64,000 nt of DNA from DASXQK01 sp963724385 (lineage in GTDB: Bacteria > Pseudomonadota > Alphaproteobacteria > Dongiales > Dongiaceae): the NCBI GenBank assembly GCA_963724385.1, contig CAVRUJ010000001.1, positions 1,116,001-1,180,000 of the forward strand. Direction: 5' to 3'. A program made the translations under genes and the position numbers. Below the pieces are notes generated by a model that was not told the origin of the DNA, made no database searches, and worked only from the letters and a program-made list of their open reading frames with translations. Position 1 is the first letter of the stretch. Every line of letters starts with the position of its first letter. Positions 44,626 to 52,171 of this stretch are shown in pieces.

Positions 44626-45411
44626 CTAGCTCCGTTTGCCGGGGGCGGACTTGGCGGCAATGACCGTCTCGATCAGAGCGTGCGAATGGATGCCGAGCAG
44701 GCCGCCATCGACGGCAATGGCCTGGCCTGTGATGTAGCGGCAATCGTCCGCGGCCAGGAAATGGATGAGGGCGGCAACTTCTTCGGGCATACCCACCCTG
44801 CCGGCCGCCGCGGCAGTCTCGATGAGGGCGATTTCCACCTCGGCATTCTCCTGCTGGCGCAGCATGGGGGTGTCGATGGAGCCGGGACAGACGCAATTGA
44901 CCCGGATGCCCCGGCCGGCGAGCTCCACGGCCGCGGTCTGGGTGAGGCTGACCACCGCAGCCTTGGAGGCCGAATAGGCAGCATAGCTGCCGACCCCGAG
45001 CATGGCGGCGACCGAGGCGACGTTAATAATGCTGCCGCCCTCCATGTGGGGTGCCACATGGCGCATCGTGGCCCAGACGCCCATGGTGTTGACCTCGAAA
45101 TGACGCCGCATGGCGGCGGCGCTGAGCTCGGTGATGGCCACCTGATCCGAGATCACGCCGGCGGAATTCACCAAGATATCGATCCGGCCATGGCGCCTGG
45201 CCACCTCGGCGATCAGCGAGATCACCTGGCTTTCTTGGGCTACGTCCACCGGCAGGTATTCGCCACCAAAAGCGGCCGCCGTGGGCCCTGCGTCGGACCG
45301 GTTGGCGATGACCACCTTGGCTCCGGCGGCGGCAAACCGGCGGGCGGTCGCAAGCCCGATCCCGGAACCGCCGCCCGTGACGAGCGCAATCTTGCCGTCA
45401 AGCCGGAACAT
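44626..45411 (-). CDS. Short-chain dehydrogenase/reductase (SDR)
   Basis: 261 residues from ATG 45411. Classical SDR: cofactor loop TGGGSGIG (N-terminal), NSAG (NNAG-like, with Asn replaced by Ser), Ser-Tyr-Lys in VASVAAM and YSASK, and PGSIDTPM. Reduces or oxidises an alcohol or ketone with NAD(P). The substrate is unknown. The Asn to Ser change in NNAG is common in this family. Confidence 0.9.
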   Translation of the reverse strand: MFRLDGKIALVTGGGSGIGLATARRFAAAGAKVVIANRSDAGPTAAAFGGEYLPVDVAQESQVISLIAEVARRHGRIDILVNSAGVISDQVAITELSAAAMRRHFEVNTMGVWATMRHVAPHMEGGSIINVASVAAMLGVGSYAAYSASKAAVVSLTQTAAVELAGRGIRVNCVCPGSIDTPMLRQQENAEVEIALIETAAAAGRVGMPEEVAALIHFLAADDCRYITGQAIAVDGGLLGIHSHALIETVIAAKSAPGKRS

Positions 45412-45527
45412 CCCCCGCGCCCCTCCCGTGGCTATTGGAAGCCGCACATCTTAGGTGAGGAATGGGGCGGGGCAAGCTGCGGCGCAGTTTGAGCCAACGG
45501 GCTTGCAGCGGGACAGGCCGCTGGTGA

Positions 45528-45557
45528 AGGACCCGACCGCCGGCTGGCGATCGGGTC
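45528..45557 (-). terminator. Candidate terminator downstream of the glycine-zipper gene
   Basis: GGACCCGA (45528-45535) pairs with TCGGGTCC (45550-45557), with an inner GC-rich loop. On the minus strand it follows the lipoprotein stop by about 17 nt and is followed by a short TT. The T-tract is weak. Confidence 0.4.
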
Positions 45558-45574
45558 CTATTCGGCCGACCTTT

Positions 45575-45820
45575 CTAGTTACAGACCGGCGACGAGCCGG
45601 CGTTGATCTGGTTCTGCGTGGTGAGGCCACCCACGGCGGCGCCCGCCGCGGCTCCGGCAGCGGCACCATAGAGCGGGGCCCCGGCCAATGCGCCTATCAC
45701 GGCGCCGCCAGCGGCACCGATGCCCGCGCCGGTCACGGCCCGACATCCCGGGGATTGGCCGCAAGCGGACAGGGCGAGGGCGCTGATGACCAAGAGCGCG
45801 GGTAGAGAATGAATACGCAT
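45575..45820 (-). CDS. Small glycine-zipper lipoprotein
   Basis: 81 residues from ATG 45820. A lipoprotein signal peptide with lipobox LSAC (Cys20), then a glycine/alanine-rich zipper (TGAGIGAAGGAVIGALAG) typical of outer-membrane-associated 2TM glycine-zipper proteins. Role unknown, often in envelope stress. A weak terminator lies downstream. Confidence 0.8.
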   Translation of the reverse strand: MRIHSLPALLVISALALSACGQSPGCRAVTGAGIGAAGGAVIGALAGAPLYGAAAGAAAGAAVGGLTTQNQINAGSSPVCN

Positions 45821-46059
45821 GATAGGTCTCCCTCGTGGTCTGCAATTGGTATCCATTATGCCCGACAAGCCTTTGCGAACCAACTCGGTCTTGTCGATTC
45901 CGCCGGCTCTCGGGAGCCCCGCCCGGACGAGAAGCGGGCTCCCTTGCCCCATCATGTAGGAAGCAATCTCGGCGGAACTTGGGCGATTTCGCGGCCGGCT
46001 CCCGAATCCCGGCCTGCCCGACCGGGCCAACCCGTTTGCCACAGAGATGCCACAGGATC

Positions 46060-46518
46060 CTAGAAAAGCGGCTTCAGATCGGGATCGAGCCAGGCGCGCC
46101 GGGCAGCGACCGAAAGAAGCCGTTCGCGGCTGTAGTATTGGAACGGGAAGGCCTTGGTCGCATAGGGGCTGGCGAGCAGCGCATTGGTCAATGCCAGAAG
46201 CGGCAGAGCCTCGCCCGATTCTTCGACGAATCGCTGGATCGCCCGGACATAGAAGGCGGTGATGGTCTCATGGTAGCCGCCGGCGTCGTCGTTGACCGTC
46301 CCGACGGCCTCGTTGTAGGCGATGATCCCTTGGCGGAGCTCTTCCAAAACCCGATCCCCTGGCCGGTTCAAGACATGCCAGAGCCCGACAGTAAGATGGG
46401 ACTGGTGGGTCCAGCGCGGCTGCGCGAGATCCCGCCGGCGAAATCCCTCGACGATCTCCAGGATCTCCGCCTCGCTCCGATAGGACGTGAAGGGGCGGGC
46501 GGCGGTTTCGATGGCCAT
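46060..46518 (-). CDS. Conserved hypothetical protein, 152 residues
   Basis: A soluble helical protein with a HQSHLTVGLWHVL motif rich in His/Trp and a later YHETITAFYVRAI segment, resembling a conserved proteobacterial family of unknown function. The histidine-rich motif may bind metal. It lies 42 nt after the stop of the MshEN-AAA+ gene on the same strand and is probably cotranscribed. Confidence 0.7.
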   Translation of the reverse strand: MAIETAARPFTSYRSEAEILEIVEGFRRRDLAQPRWTHQSHLTVGLWHVLNRPGDRVLEELRQGIIAYNEAVGTVNDDAGGYHETITAFYVRAIQRFVEESGEALPLLALTNALLASPYATKAFPFQYYSRERLLSVAARRAWLDPDLKPLF

Positions 46519-46560
46519 GATCTGGCGGCCGTTCCAGGCGGCTGGCGGCGCCTGCCGCGC

Positions 46561-48027
46561 TCAAGCTTGAGGGGGCGGCGATTTCGCGGGGTGGTAGCGC
46601 TTCACCCGGATATTGCTGATCGCGGCCTCGACCAGACGCTGCTCGAAATGAGGCTTTATGCCCTCGAACTCGCAGGTCGCGACGACCTGTTCGATGATGA
46701 ATCCGGGTTGGTAGGCCGCGAGCTCGATGCCCCGCTTCTCGGTCAGCTCCTGGATGATGAACTCGAGCATCTCTTCGCTGAGGGGAATATCCTTGGACTT
46801 GGCGACGTAATCGAAAATCCGCTTGAACCGCTTGCGCGAAGGCGGGGCGATCTCGAGCTTGAACGGCAGGCGGCGAAGGAAGGCCGGATCCATGAGATCT
46901 TCGGGCTCGAGATTGGTCGAAAACATCAGCCGCGCCTCGAACGGCAAGTCGAAGCTCTTGCCGGTCTGCAGCTTCAGATAGTCGACGCCGTTCTCCAAAG
47001 GCACGATCCAGCGATTCAGCAGGTCGGACGGCGACACGAGCTGGCGGCCGAAATCGTCGATGAGGATTGACCCGCCGAGCGCCTTCACGTGCAGGGGCGC
47101 CTCGTAGCATTTCGAAATGGGATCGTAGCCGAGCTCGAGCATCTCCAGCGTCAGCTCGCCGCCGGCCACTGCGAATGGCTGGCGGCAGGGAACCCATCGT
47201 CCGTCGAATTCCTCGTCCCGGATGGCCCTCACGGAGGTATCTCGCTGCTCGTCCTCGTCGAGGAGGGCCGAGTGCAGCTTCGGATCGAACACGCGCATGA
47301 TCTGCCCTTCGATCATGACCGAATAGGGGACGTAGATGAGGTCGGTCAGGGTTCGGCCGAGCCGAAGAGCGATCGACGTCTTGCCATTGCCCGGCGGCCC
47401 GTAGAACAGGATGGGTTTGCCCGAGTTGATTGCCGGGCCCATCTTCTGCATGAGCGACTCCTCGAGGAACAGCCCCGAGAGAGCCGCCTTGATTTCGGGC
47501 AAGGTCACCCGCTCGCCGGAGATCCGCTGACTGACGATCCGCTTCTTGAAGGCGTCCAAGGACACGGGCGCGGGGCCGATATACTGGGAGCGCGACATTG
47601 CGCCGGCCGCCCATTGGCGGCCCGCCTCGGTGATGTCGTAGCGCTTTTCGGCGAGCATGCCCGAGCCGCGCGCGCTGCTGACATTGAGGAGCTGGCGGCT
47701 GGCGGCGAGTTCTCCCAACTGTGCGGCCAGCGGGTGGGGCAGTTTCAGGCCCTCGACGAATTGCGACGTCGTGTCGAGCCCGTTGACGAAGATGAGCTTC
47801 ATCAGAAGGTCGAGCAGGTCGTTCTCTTTTATATGGAGCTCGGCGATGCTGGTCGGCTTGGCCGGGGAGATCTTCAGCAAGCGCTCGAGCCGCTTGCGGT
47901 CGACGATCCCCATCGCGATCAAGTTCTCGCCGAGCCGCCCGCCTTCGGTGAACTGCCGCTGCAAGGCGGCTTCGATGTCCTGGGGCGTTGCCAGCTCCGC
48001 CCTGATCAGAAGTTCACCGATCCTCAT
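46561..48027 (-). CDS. MshEN-domain AAA+ ATPase, paralogue 1
   Basis: 488 residues. Residues 1-52 are an MshEN-like domain (MRIGELLIRAELATPQDIEA, a fold also found at the N-terminus of type II secretion ATPases and able to bind c-di-GMP in some members). A winged-helix-like middle region (about 60-150) precedes an AAA+ core: Walker A GPPGNGKT (210-217), Walker B SILIDDF (320-326), sensor 1 FSTN (369-372), Arg finger near RR385-386. Paralogue 2 is at 52172-53680. Partner and substrate unknown. Confidence 0.85.
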   Translation of the reverse strand: MRIGELLIRAELATPQDIEAALQRQFTEGGRLGENLIAMGIVDRKRLERLLKISPAKPTSIAELHIKENDLLDLLMKLIFVNGLDTTSQFVEGLKLPHPLAAQLGELAASRQLLNVSSARGSGMLAEKRYDITEAGRQWAAGAMSRSQYIGPAPVSLDAFKKRIVSQRISGERVTLPEIKAALSGLFLEESLMQKMGPAINSGKPILFYGPPGNGKTSIALRLGRTLTDLIYVPYSVMIEGQIMRVFDPKLHSALLDEDEQRDTSVRAIRDEEFDGRWVPCRQPFAVAGGELTLEMLELGYDPISKCYEAPLHVKALGGSILIDDFGRQLVSPSDLLNRWIVPLENGVDYLKLQTGKSFDLPFEARLMFSTNLEPEDLMDPAFLRRLPFKLEIAPPSRKRFKRIFDYVAKSKDIPLSEEMLEFIIQELTEKRGIELAAYQPGFIIEQVVATCEFEGIKPHFEQRLVEAAISNIRVKRYHPAKSPPPQA

Positions 48028-48173
48028 CTCAAGACCTTCACCTTATGCGTTGAAGCCCCGAGCAAATCTTCCAGCTCAAGCTAATGCCACAGCTTGCGAT
48101 TTAGTCAATTGTTTCCTGGTCATACAAATGGTCGCCCGACATGGCGGATTTGCTTCCTTGGGGGCTCCTCCGA

Positions 48174-48957
48174 TCAATCGAAGCCAACGCCCAGGCGGCC
48201 CAGCCCTGGGAACTCGGCGATGAGGCGGTCGCTCGGAGCGATGGCAACCGGCGTCAGGCATGTGCCGGTGGTCACGATTTGGCCGGCCTTCAATCCATCG
48301 CCCCGTTTCGAGCGTTCGTTGGCGAGCCAGGTGAGGGCGATGCGGGGATCGCCGAGGGCATCGGCGCCCTGGCCTTGTCCGGCGACACCGCCGTTGCGCA
48401 GCATGCGCACCGGCTGGCTGGGCAGGTCGATCCTCCGCCAGTCGGATACTTCGGGCCCCAGGATGAACCAGGCGGCGAAGGCGTCGTCGGCGACGATCTG
48501 TGCCGGGCCTGCTTCGGCAAAACGCTCCAACCGGGCATCAGGCACCTCGATGGCGAGATGCATGCCGGCGACCGCTTTCACGACCTCTCCCAGCTCATAG
48601 GCGCGGGACCGAGAAGGCAGGTCCTGCCCCAGGCGAAAGGCAAACTCCGCCTCGGCCACGCGCATCAACATGGGACCGGCCGCGAGCCTGGCGCCATCGC
48701 CGAGCACGAAATCGGCGAACAACCGGCCGGCGAGGGGCTCACTGACGCCGATGTGACGCTGGCCTGCCGCGCTGGTCGCCGCGATCTTCCAGCCGAGCAC
48801 GGGCTGGCGGGCCAGCCCCGCCATGGCGTCCTGCACGGCATAGCCCCCGGGCCAGCGACCCTGGCCGGCAATGGGCGGGAAGCTCCGTCAGCCGGCGCTT
48901 TTCGAGGCGCGCTCGCCAGAGGATTTCGGCGGCTTCCGCTATGGCGGTTTCATTCAT
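48174..48957 (-). pseudogene. 2-keto-4-pentenoate hydratase-family gene with a 1-nt frameshift
   Basis: From ATG 48957 frame 1 gives ETAIAEAAEILWRARLEKRR and ELPAHCRPGSLA, then a run CCCGGGGG (minus strand, 48844-48851) carries one extra base. The other frame continues YAVQDAMAGLARQPVLGWKI with the rest of the fold (AEAEFAFRLG, IVTTGTCL, AEFPGLGRLGVGFD). Deleting one base joins them into a normal hydratase N-terminus. The enzyme would hydrate a 2-oxoalkenoate in aromatic degradation. It may be a sequencing error in a homopolymer. Confidence 0.7.
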
Positions 48958-49002
48958 CGGACTGCGCTCTCCCTCGACTATGGATTCACGCATCGCCACG
49001 GA

Positions 49003-50211
49003 TCAGATCAAGCATTCGTGCATCAGGTATTTGCCGCTGGGCGCTCGCGGTATCTCGCTCACGCGCCGGCAGCGGATCCGGAAACGCGGGGACAGGTATT
49101 TGTCGACGACATCCTGCGCCGCGGCCTCCGCGATTTCGACCCCGTCGGTCCTGGGCACATAGTGCAGTTCCACGTCGAAGAAGCCGGTCTGGAACAGCTT
49201 GAATTGCCGCACGCCCAGAAGCAGCGATGTGTCGGCGGGAAGCATTGCCGCCACTCTCGTTCCATCCGGCAACTTGAACAGACACGACTCGCGGCCGATG
49301 ACGCGCCGGATGGCGCATGCTGAGCGCGGGCAGCCGCTCGGCTCGCCGGCCACGGCATAGTCGCCGGTCTCGTAGCGGATCAGCGGCATGGCCCTGTTGA
49401 AGAGCGGGGTGACGACCACGCGGCCCATTTGGTCTGGCCCGGCCGGGCGGCCATTCTCGCCGACAAGCTCGAGGACCAGGTGCCGGTCGGCCGGGTGATA
49501 GGCATCGCAAAGCGGGCACTGCGCCGCTATCAGCCCCGCTTCGACGCAGCCATAGGTATCCACCAGCCGGCATCCGGGAATCTGCCCGACGAGCCGGCGC
49601 AACTCGTCTGAAACCACTTCGGAGACCGTCGAAACGAGCCGGAGGGACAGGGGTTGCGCGCTCTCGGCGAGCTGCTGCAGCGCCGCCTGCATGATGGAGG
49701 GGAAGGCCACCGCCAGGGTGGCGGATGTGCGACGAAAGAGGTCGAAGGCGGCGGGACCATCAAGGGTGGCAAGCTTCCATTTCTCGGCGCCGTTCTTCAG
49801 GCTCTGCCGCTCCAACTTGCCGACAGGATGATCCTCGTCCGGGAACTCGATCTCGGCGACGCGCCGATGGCTGGCGAGGTCCCAACCCTGCATCAGGCGA
49901 CGGTTTTCGGCGACGTTGGTTTGGAAGTGGCGCTGGGTCTTGCGGGTGAGCATCGGCTCGCCGGTCGACCCAGAGGTGCGCCTGGCTATGACTTTGCCTT
50001 CGCTTGGCGCGACGTGGCTCGAGAAAAATCGCTCCGTGTCTTCCCTCACCAGCCGTTTGCCCGTGATCGGAATTTCGTGGAAATCGATCATCAAGCCGCT
50101 GCGCAGGCGCTTGGCCCATTCCTGGTCCCGGTAATAGGGGGAATGGGCCGCCGCGTCGGACAGCATGGCGCTAAGCGCTGCCGGGAGCTCGGGTCCGATC
50201 TTGGCTTCCAT
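49003..50211 (-). CDS. PaaK/CapK-like adenylate-forming ligase
   Basis: 402 residues from ATG 50211. The AMP-binding loop is RTSGSTGEPM and the later motif LVDTYGCVEAG and YETGDYAV (the adenylate Asp region); the C-terminus ends LMHECLI without a carrier domain. The family activates aryl or polysaccharide-linked acids; CapK members occur in capsule loci. It is followed on the same strand by the frameshifted hydratase and preceded by the fucosyltransferase, so a glycan-decoration role is plausible. Confidence 0.8.
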   Translation of the reverse strand: MEAKIGPELPAALSAMLSDAAAHSPYYRDQEWAKRLRSGLMIDFHEIPITGKRLVREDTERFFSSHVAPSEGKVIARRTSGSTGEPMLTRKTQRHFQTNVAENRRLMQGWDLASHRRVAEIEFPDEDHPVGKLERQSLKNGAEKWKLATLDGPAAFDLFRRTSATLAVAFPSIMQAALQQLAESAQPLSLRLVSTVSEVVSDELRRLVGQIPGCRLVDTYGCVEAGLIAAQCPLCDAYHPADRHLVLELVGENGRPAGPDQMGRVVVTPLFNRAMPLIRYETGDYAVAGEPSGCPRSACAIRRVIGRESCLFKLPDGTRVAAMLPADTSLLLGVRQFKLFQTGFFDVELHYVPRTDGVEIAEAAAQDVVDKYLSPRFRIRCRRVSEIPRAPSGKYLMHECLI

Positions 50212-50301
50212 GATCGGGCTTCTGGTAACCCGGCCACGGCCGGCAGTCCAGATGGCGCCAAATGACGGCGCATCCTCCAAGTCCGCCCCACGACCGGGCC
50301 G

Positions 50302-51237
50302 TCAGACTCTCGGCAGGGTGAGCCAGCCCTTGGGCAGCAGGTCGGGGGTCGAAGGCAGATAGGTAAACCACGGATCGGGGGCGATCACGACCTGGTCAGG
50401 ATGGCCGGCGAGCCAGGCGCCCCACCAGCTGAGTGAGGAATTGGCGATGATATGGTGCCGGCAGGCCGCCATCAGCCGCAGGTCCTCGACCGCCGCGTCA
50501 GGGCCGTTGGCGTCCACAAAATGGATGCCGGGTCCGCGAAAATTCTCCCGGCACCACTGGTGATCGTCGCTGAACATGAAGAACTCGACATCCCGGTGTT
50601 GCCCCAGGATCTGGCGCATCGCCCTTTCGTAGTAGCCGAGGGAGCAGAGCCCGTGGAGCTGCTGCTCTCGGGCGAGCAGATAGTCGCCTCGGCGGACATG
50701 GACGCAGACCGCATTCGCCCCGCCGATCCGCGCGAGCCAATCGCGGTTGGCCCCGGGCGGTGGCGCTGGGCGCTGGAGCTCGCGTCTTATCGTCTCTGCC
50801 GCGGGCTCGAAATACCGGTAGGACTGCCAATAGCCGGCAAGGTAAGTCGAGCCGGCAAGCCGCTCGAATTGGGGATCGTAGTCGAAGCCCTTCTGGATGA
50901 AGACGTTCAGGCGCGGTCGCCGGAAACCCCCATCTTTGCTTGCCGTGAAGATGTGGCCGACCAGTCTCAGGGCGCGTTCAGCCGGGCTCGCGCTGTCGGG
51001 GAGCGGGACCGGGCCTTTGCGCGGTCCCTTCCGAAATCCGCGCCATGCGACCGTCGCCTGGATCGGGTAGCGATCGAGCGCGAACGGCCGCTGGCAATAG
51101 CCGGTGCCAAAGGCCGTGGCATCGAGGACGAGATTGGCGTCGAGCCGACTGGCGAGGGCTCGGCCCGCCGCATATTGGAACAGTTGGTTGCCCAGGCCGC
51201 CCAGGAGATGGGTGGCTACATAGACCGGTGCCGGCAT
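50302..51237 (-). CDS. GT11 alpha-1,2-fucosyltransferase-like protein
   Basis: 311 residues from ATG 51237. GGLGNQLFQYA (13-23) and HVRRGDY (180-186) are the GT11 GDP-binding motifs, and IANSSLSWWGAWL is the conserved third motif. Likely fucosylates a surface glycan. A composite palindrome sits just upstream of its start. Second fucosyltransferase in the window (the first is GT10 at 34208). Confidence 0.92.
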   Translation of the reverse strand: MPAPVYVATHLLGGLGNQLFQYAAGRALASRLDANLVLDATAFGTGYCQRPFALDRYPIQATVAWRGFRKGPRKGPVPLPDSASPAERALRLVGHIFTASKDGGFRRPRLNVFIQKGFDYDPQFERLAGSTYLAGYWQSYRYFEPAAETIRRELQRPAPPPGANRDWLARIGGANAVCVHVRRGDYLLAREQQLHGLCSLGYYERAMRQILGQHRDVEFFMFSDDHQWCRENFRGPGIHFVDANGPDAAVEDLRLMAACRHHIIANSSLSWWGAWLAGHPDQVVIAPDPWFTYLPSTPDLLPKGWLTLPRV

Positions 51238-51245
51238 GGTCTCCC

Positions 51246-51356
51246 TAGTACCGGCTTTCGCAGAAAGTCGGTACATCGTTTTAGGTCCAAGGACCGGATT
51301 CATGCGGAAAATCGAGACCAAGCCGGAGTCACGGATTTCTGCGATCCGGTACTTGG
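51246..51356. repeat. Composite palindromic repeat, copy 2
   Basis: GTACCGGCTTTC/GAAAGTCGGTAC stem and a longer interrupted stem pair as in the 36256 copy, with about ten substitutions that partly compensate each other. The same orientation as copy 1. It lies between the GT11 start and the PAS gene. Confidence 0.75.
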
Positions 51357-51453
51357 GACTTGGTCTGCCCTTCGTTCAATGCAATGGAGGCCGATTCGCC
51401 TTCGGGAGTAAGCTTGCCCGAAGCGCTCCCCTGCTCTGTCACGGAGAGAGCCG

Positions 51454-51957
51454 GTGCACCAGCCGCCGCCGCAGATCGCTTCCGAAACCCTGCGCCAATT
51501 GTCCGCCTATTGGGACCGGCTCAGAGCCGGGCGGGCCTGTCCCTCCTGGTCCGAGATCGACCCGGCCGAGATGAAGACGCTGCTGCCCCACATCCTCGTG
51601 GCGGAGTTTCTCAGCGATCCTTTCGACGTGCGGTTTCGCCTAGTCGGCACGATGATCGTCGAGGCCTATGGCGAGGACTTCATGGGCAGGAACCTCCGCT
51701 CCTTGGAGCCGACGGGCGGCGTCGACCTGTGGCTCGAACTCTACTCCCGCCTCGTGGAAGAGCGCGTCCCGGTTTACGGTCGATACAGCCTCAGTTCGGA
51801 CTATGTGCAAACCCAATACGTCGACGCGGGCATCTTCCCGCTTTCCGCGGACGGCGTGAAGGTGGACAAGGCCATCGAGTTGGAAGACTGGAGCCAGGCG
51901 GCGACGCTGGCGCCGAGCGTGCTCATGCACCCGGCCTGGCGGTTCGATCCCCTGTGA
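51454..51957 (+). CDS. PAS-domain protein (PAS_5 type)
   Basis: 167 residues, starting at GTG 51454. The PAS_5-type pattern starts RLRAGRACPSWSEIDPAEMK, then LPHILVAEFL, FDVRFRLVGTMIVEAYGEDF and YSRLVEERVPVYGRYSL. Stand-alone with no output domain, a type frequent in alphaproteobacteria. Probably senses a small molecule or partners another protein. Function unknown. The SD is weak. Confidence 0.8.
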   Translation: MHQPPPQIASETLRQLSAYWDRLRAGRACPSWSEIDPAEMKTLLPHILVAEFLSDPFDVRFRLVGTMIVEAYGEDFMGRNLRSLEPTGGVDLWLELYSRLVEERVPVYGRYSLSSDYVQTQYVDAGIFPLSADGVKVDKAIELEDWSQAATLAPSVLMHPAWRFDPL

Positions 51958-51975
51958 GTTCGATCCCTGCTGAAC

Positions 51976-52149
51976 TCAATCCCCCGGCCAGACGGCCCAG
52001 GCGGCGCCGACGAATCCCAGGGCCGGAAGCATCCAGAAGCGCGCCGGGGTGCTGTAAAGGTTGGAGAAGCCCAATTTGATCGCGTTGTAGGCGAGGACGC
52101 CCGCGATCCCCAGGAAGACGAGCGACAACATCATGCGCGCGAGCCTCAC
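51976..52149 (-). CDS. Small two-helix membrane protein, 57 residues
   Basis: Begins at GTG 52149 with GAGGA 8 nt upstream. Two hydrophobic helices (MMLSLVFLGIAGVLAYNAI and FWMLPALGFVGAAWAVWPG) joined by a short loop. It starts 22 nt after the stop of MshEN-AAA+ paralogue 2 on the same strand and is probably translated from the same mRNA. A larger frame on the same strand (51923-52171) has unnatural composition and is rejected. Confidence 0.65.
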   Translation of the reverse strand: MRLARMMLSLVFLGIAGVLAYNAIKLGFSNLYSTPARFWMLPALGFVGAAWAVWPGD

Positions 52150-52171
52150 GGCCTGGTCCTCGCCTGCGCAC

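Noticed and set aside
48028..48110. Sigma-54 promoter upstream of MshEN-AAA+ paralogue 1
   Set aside because: TGGCATTAG lacks the GG-N10-GC spacing needed for -24/-12 elements.
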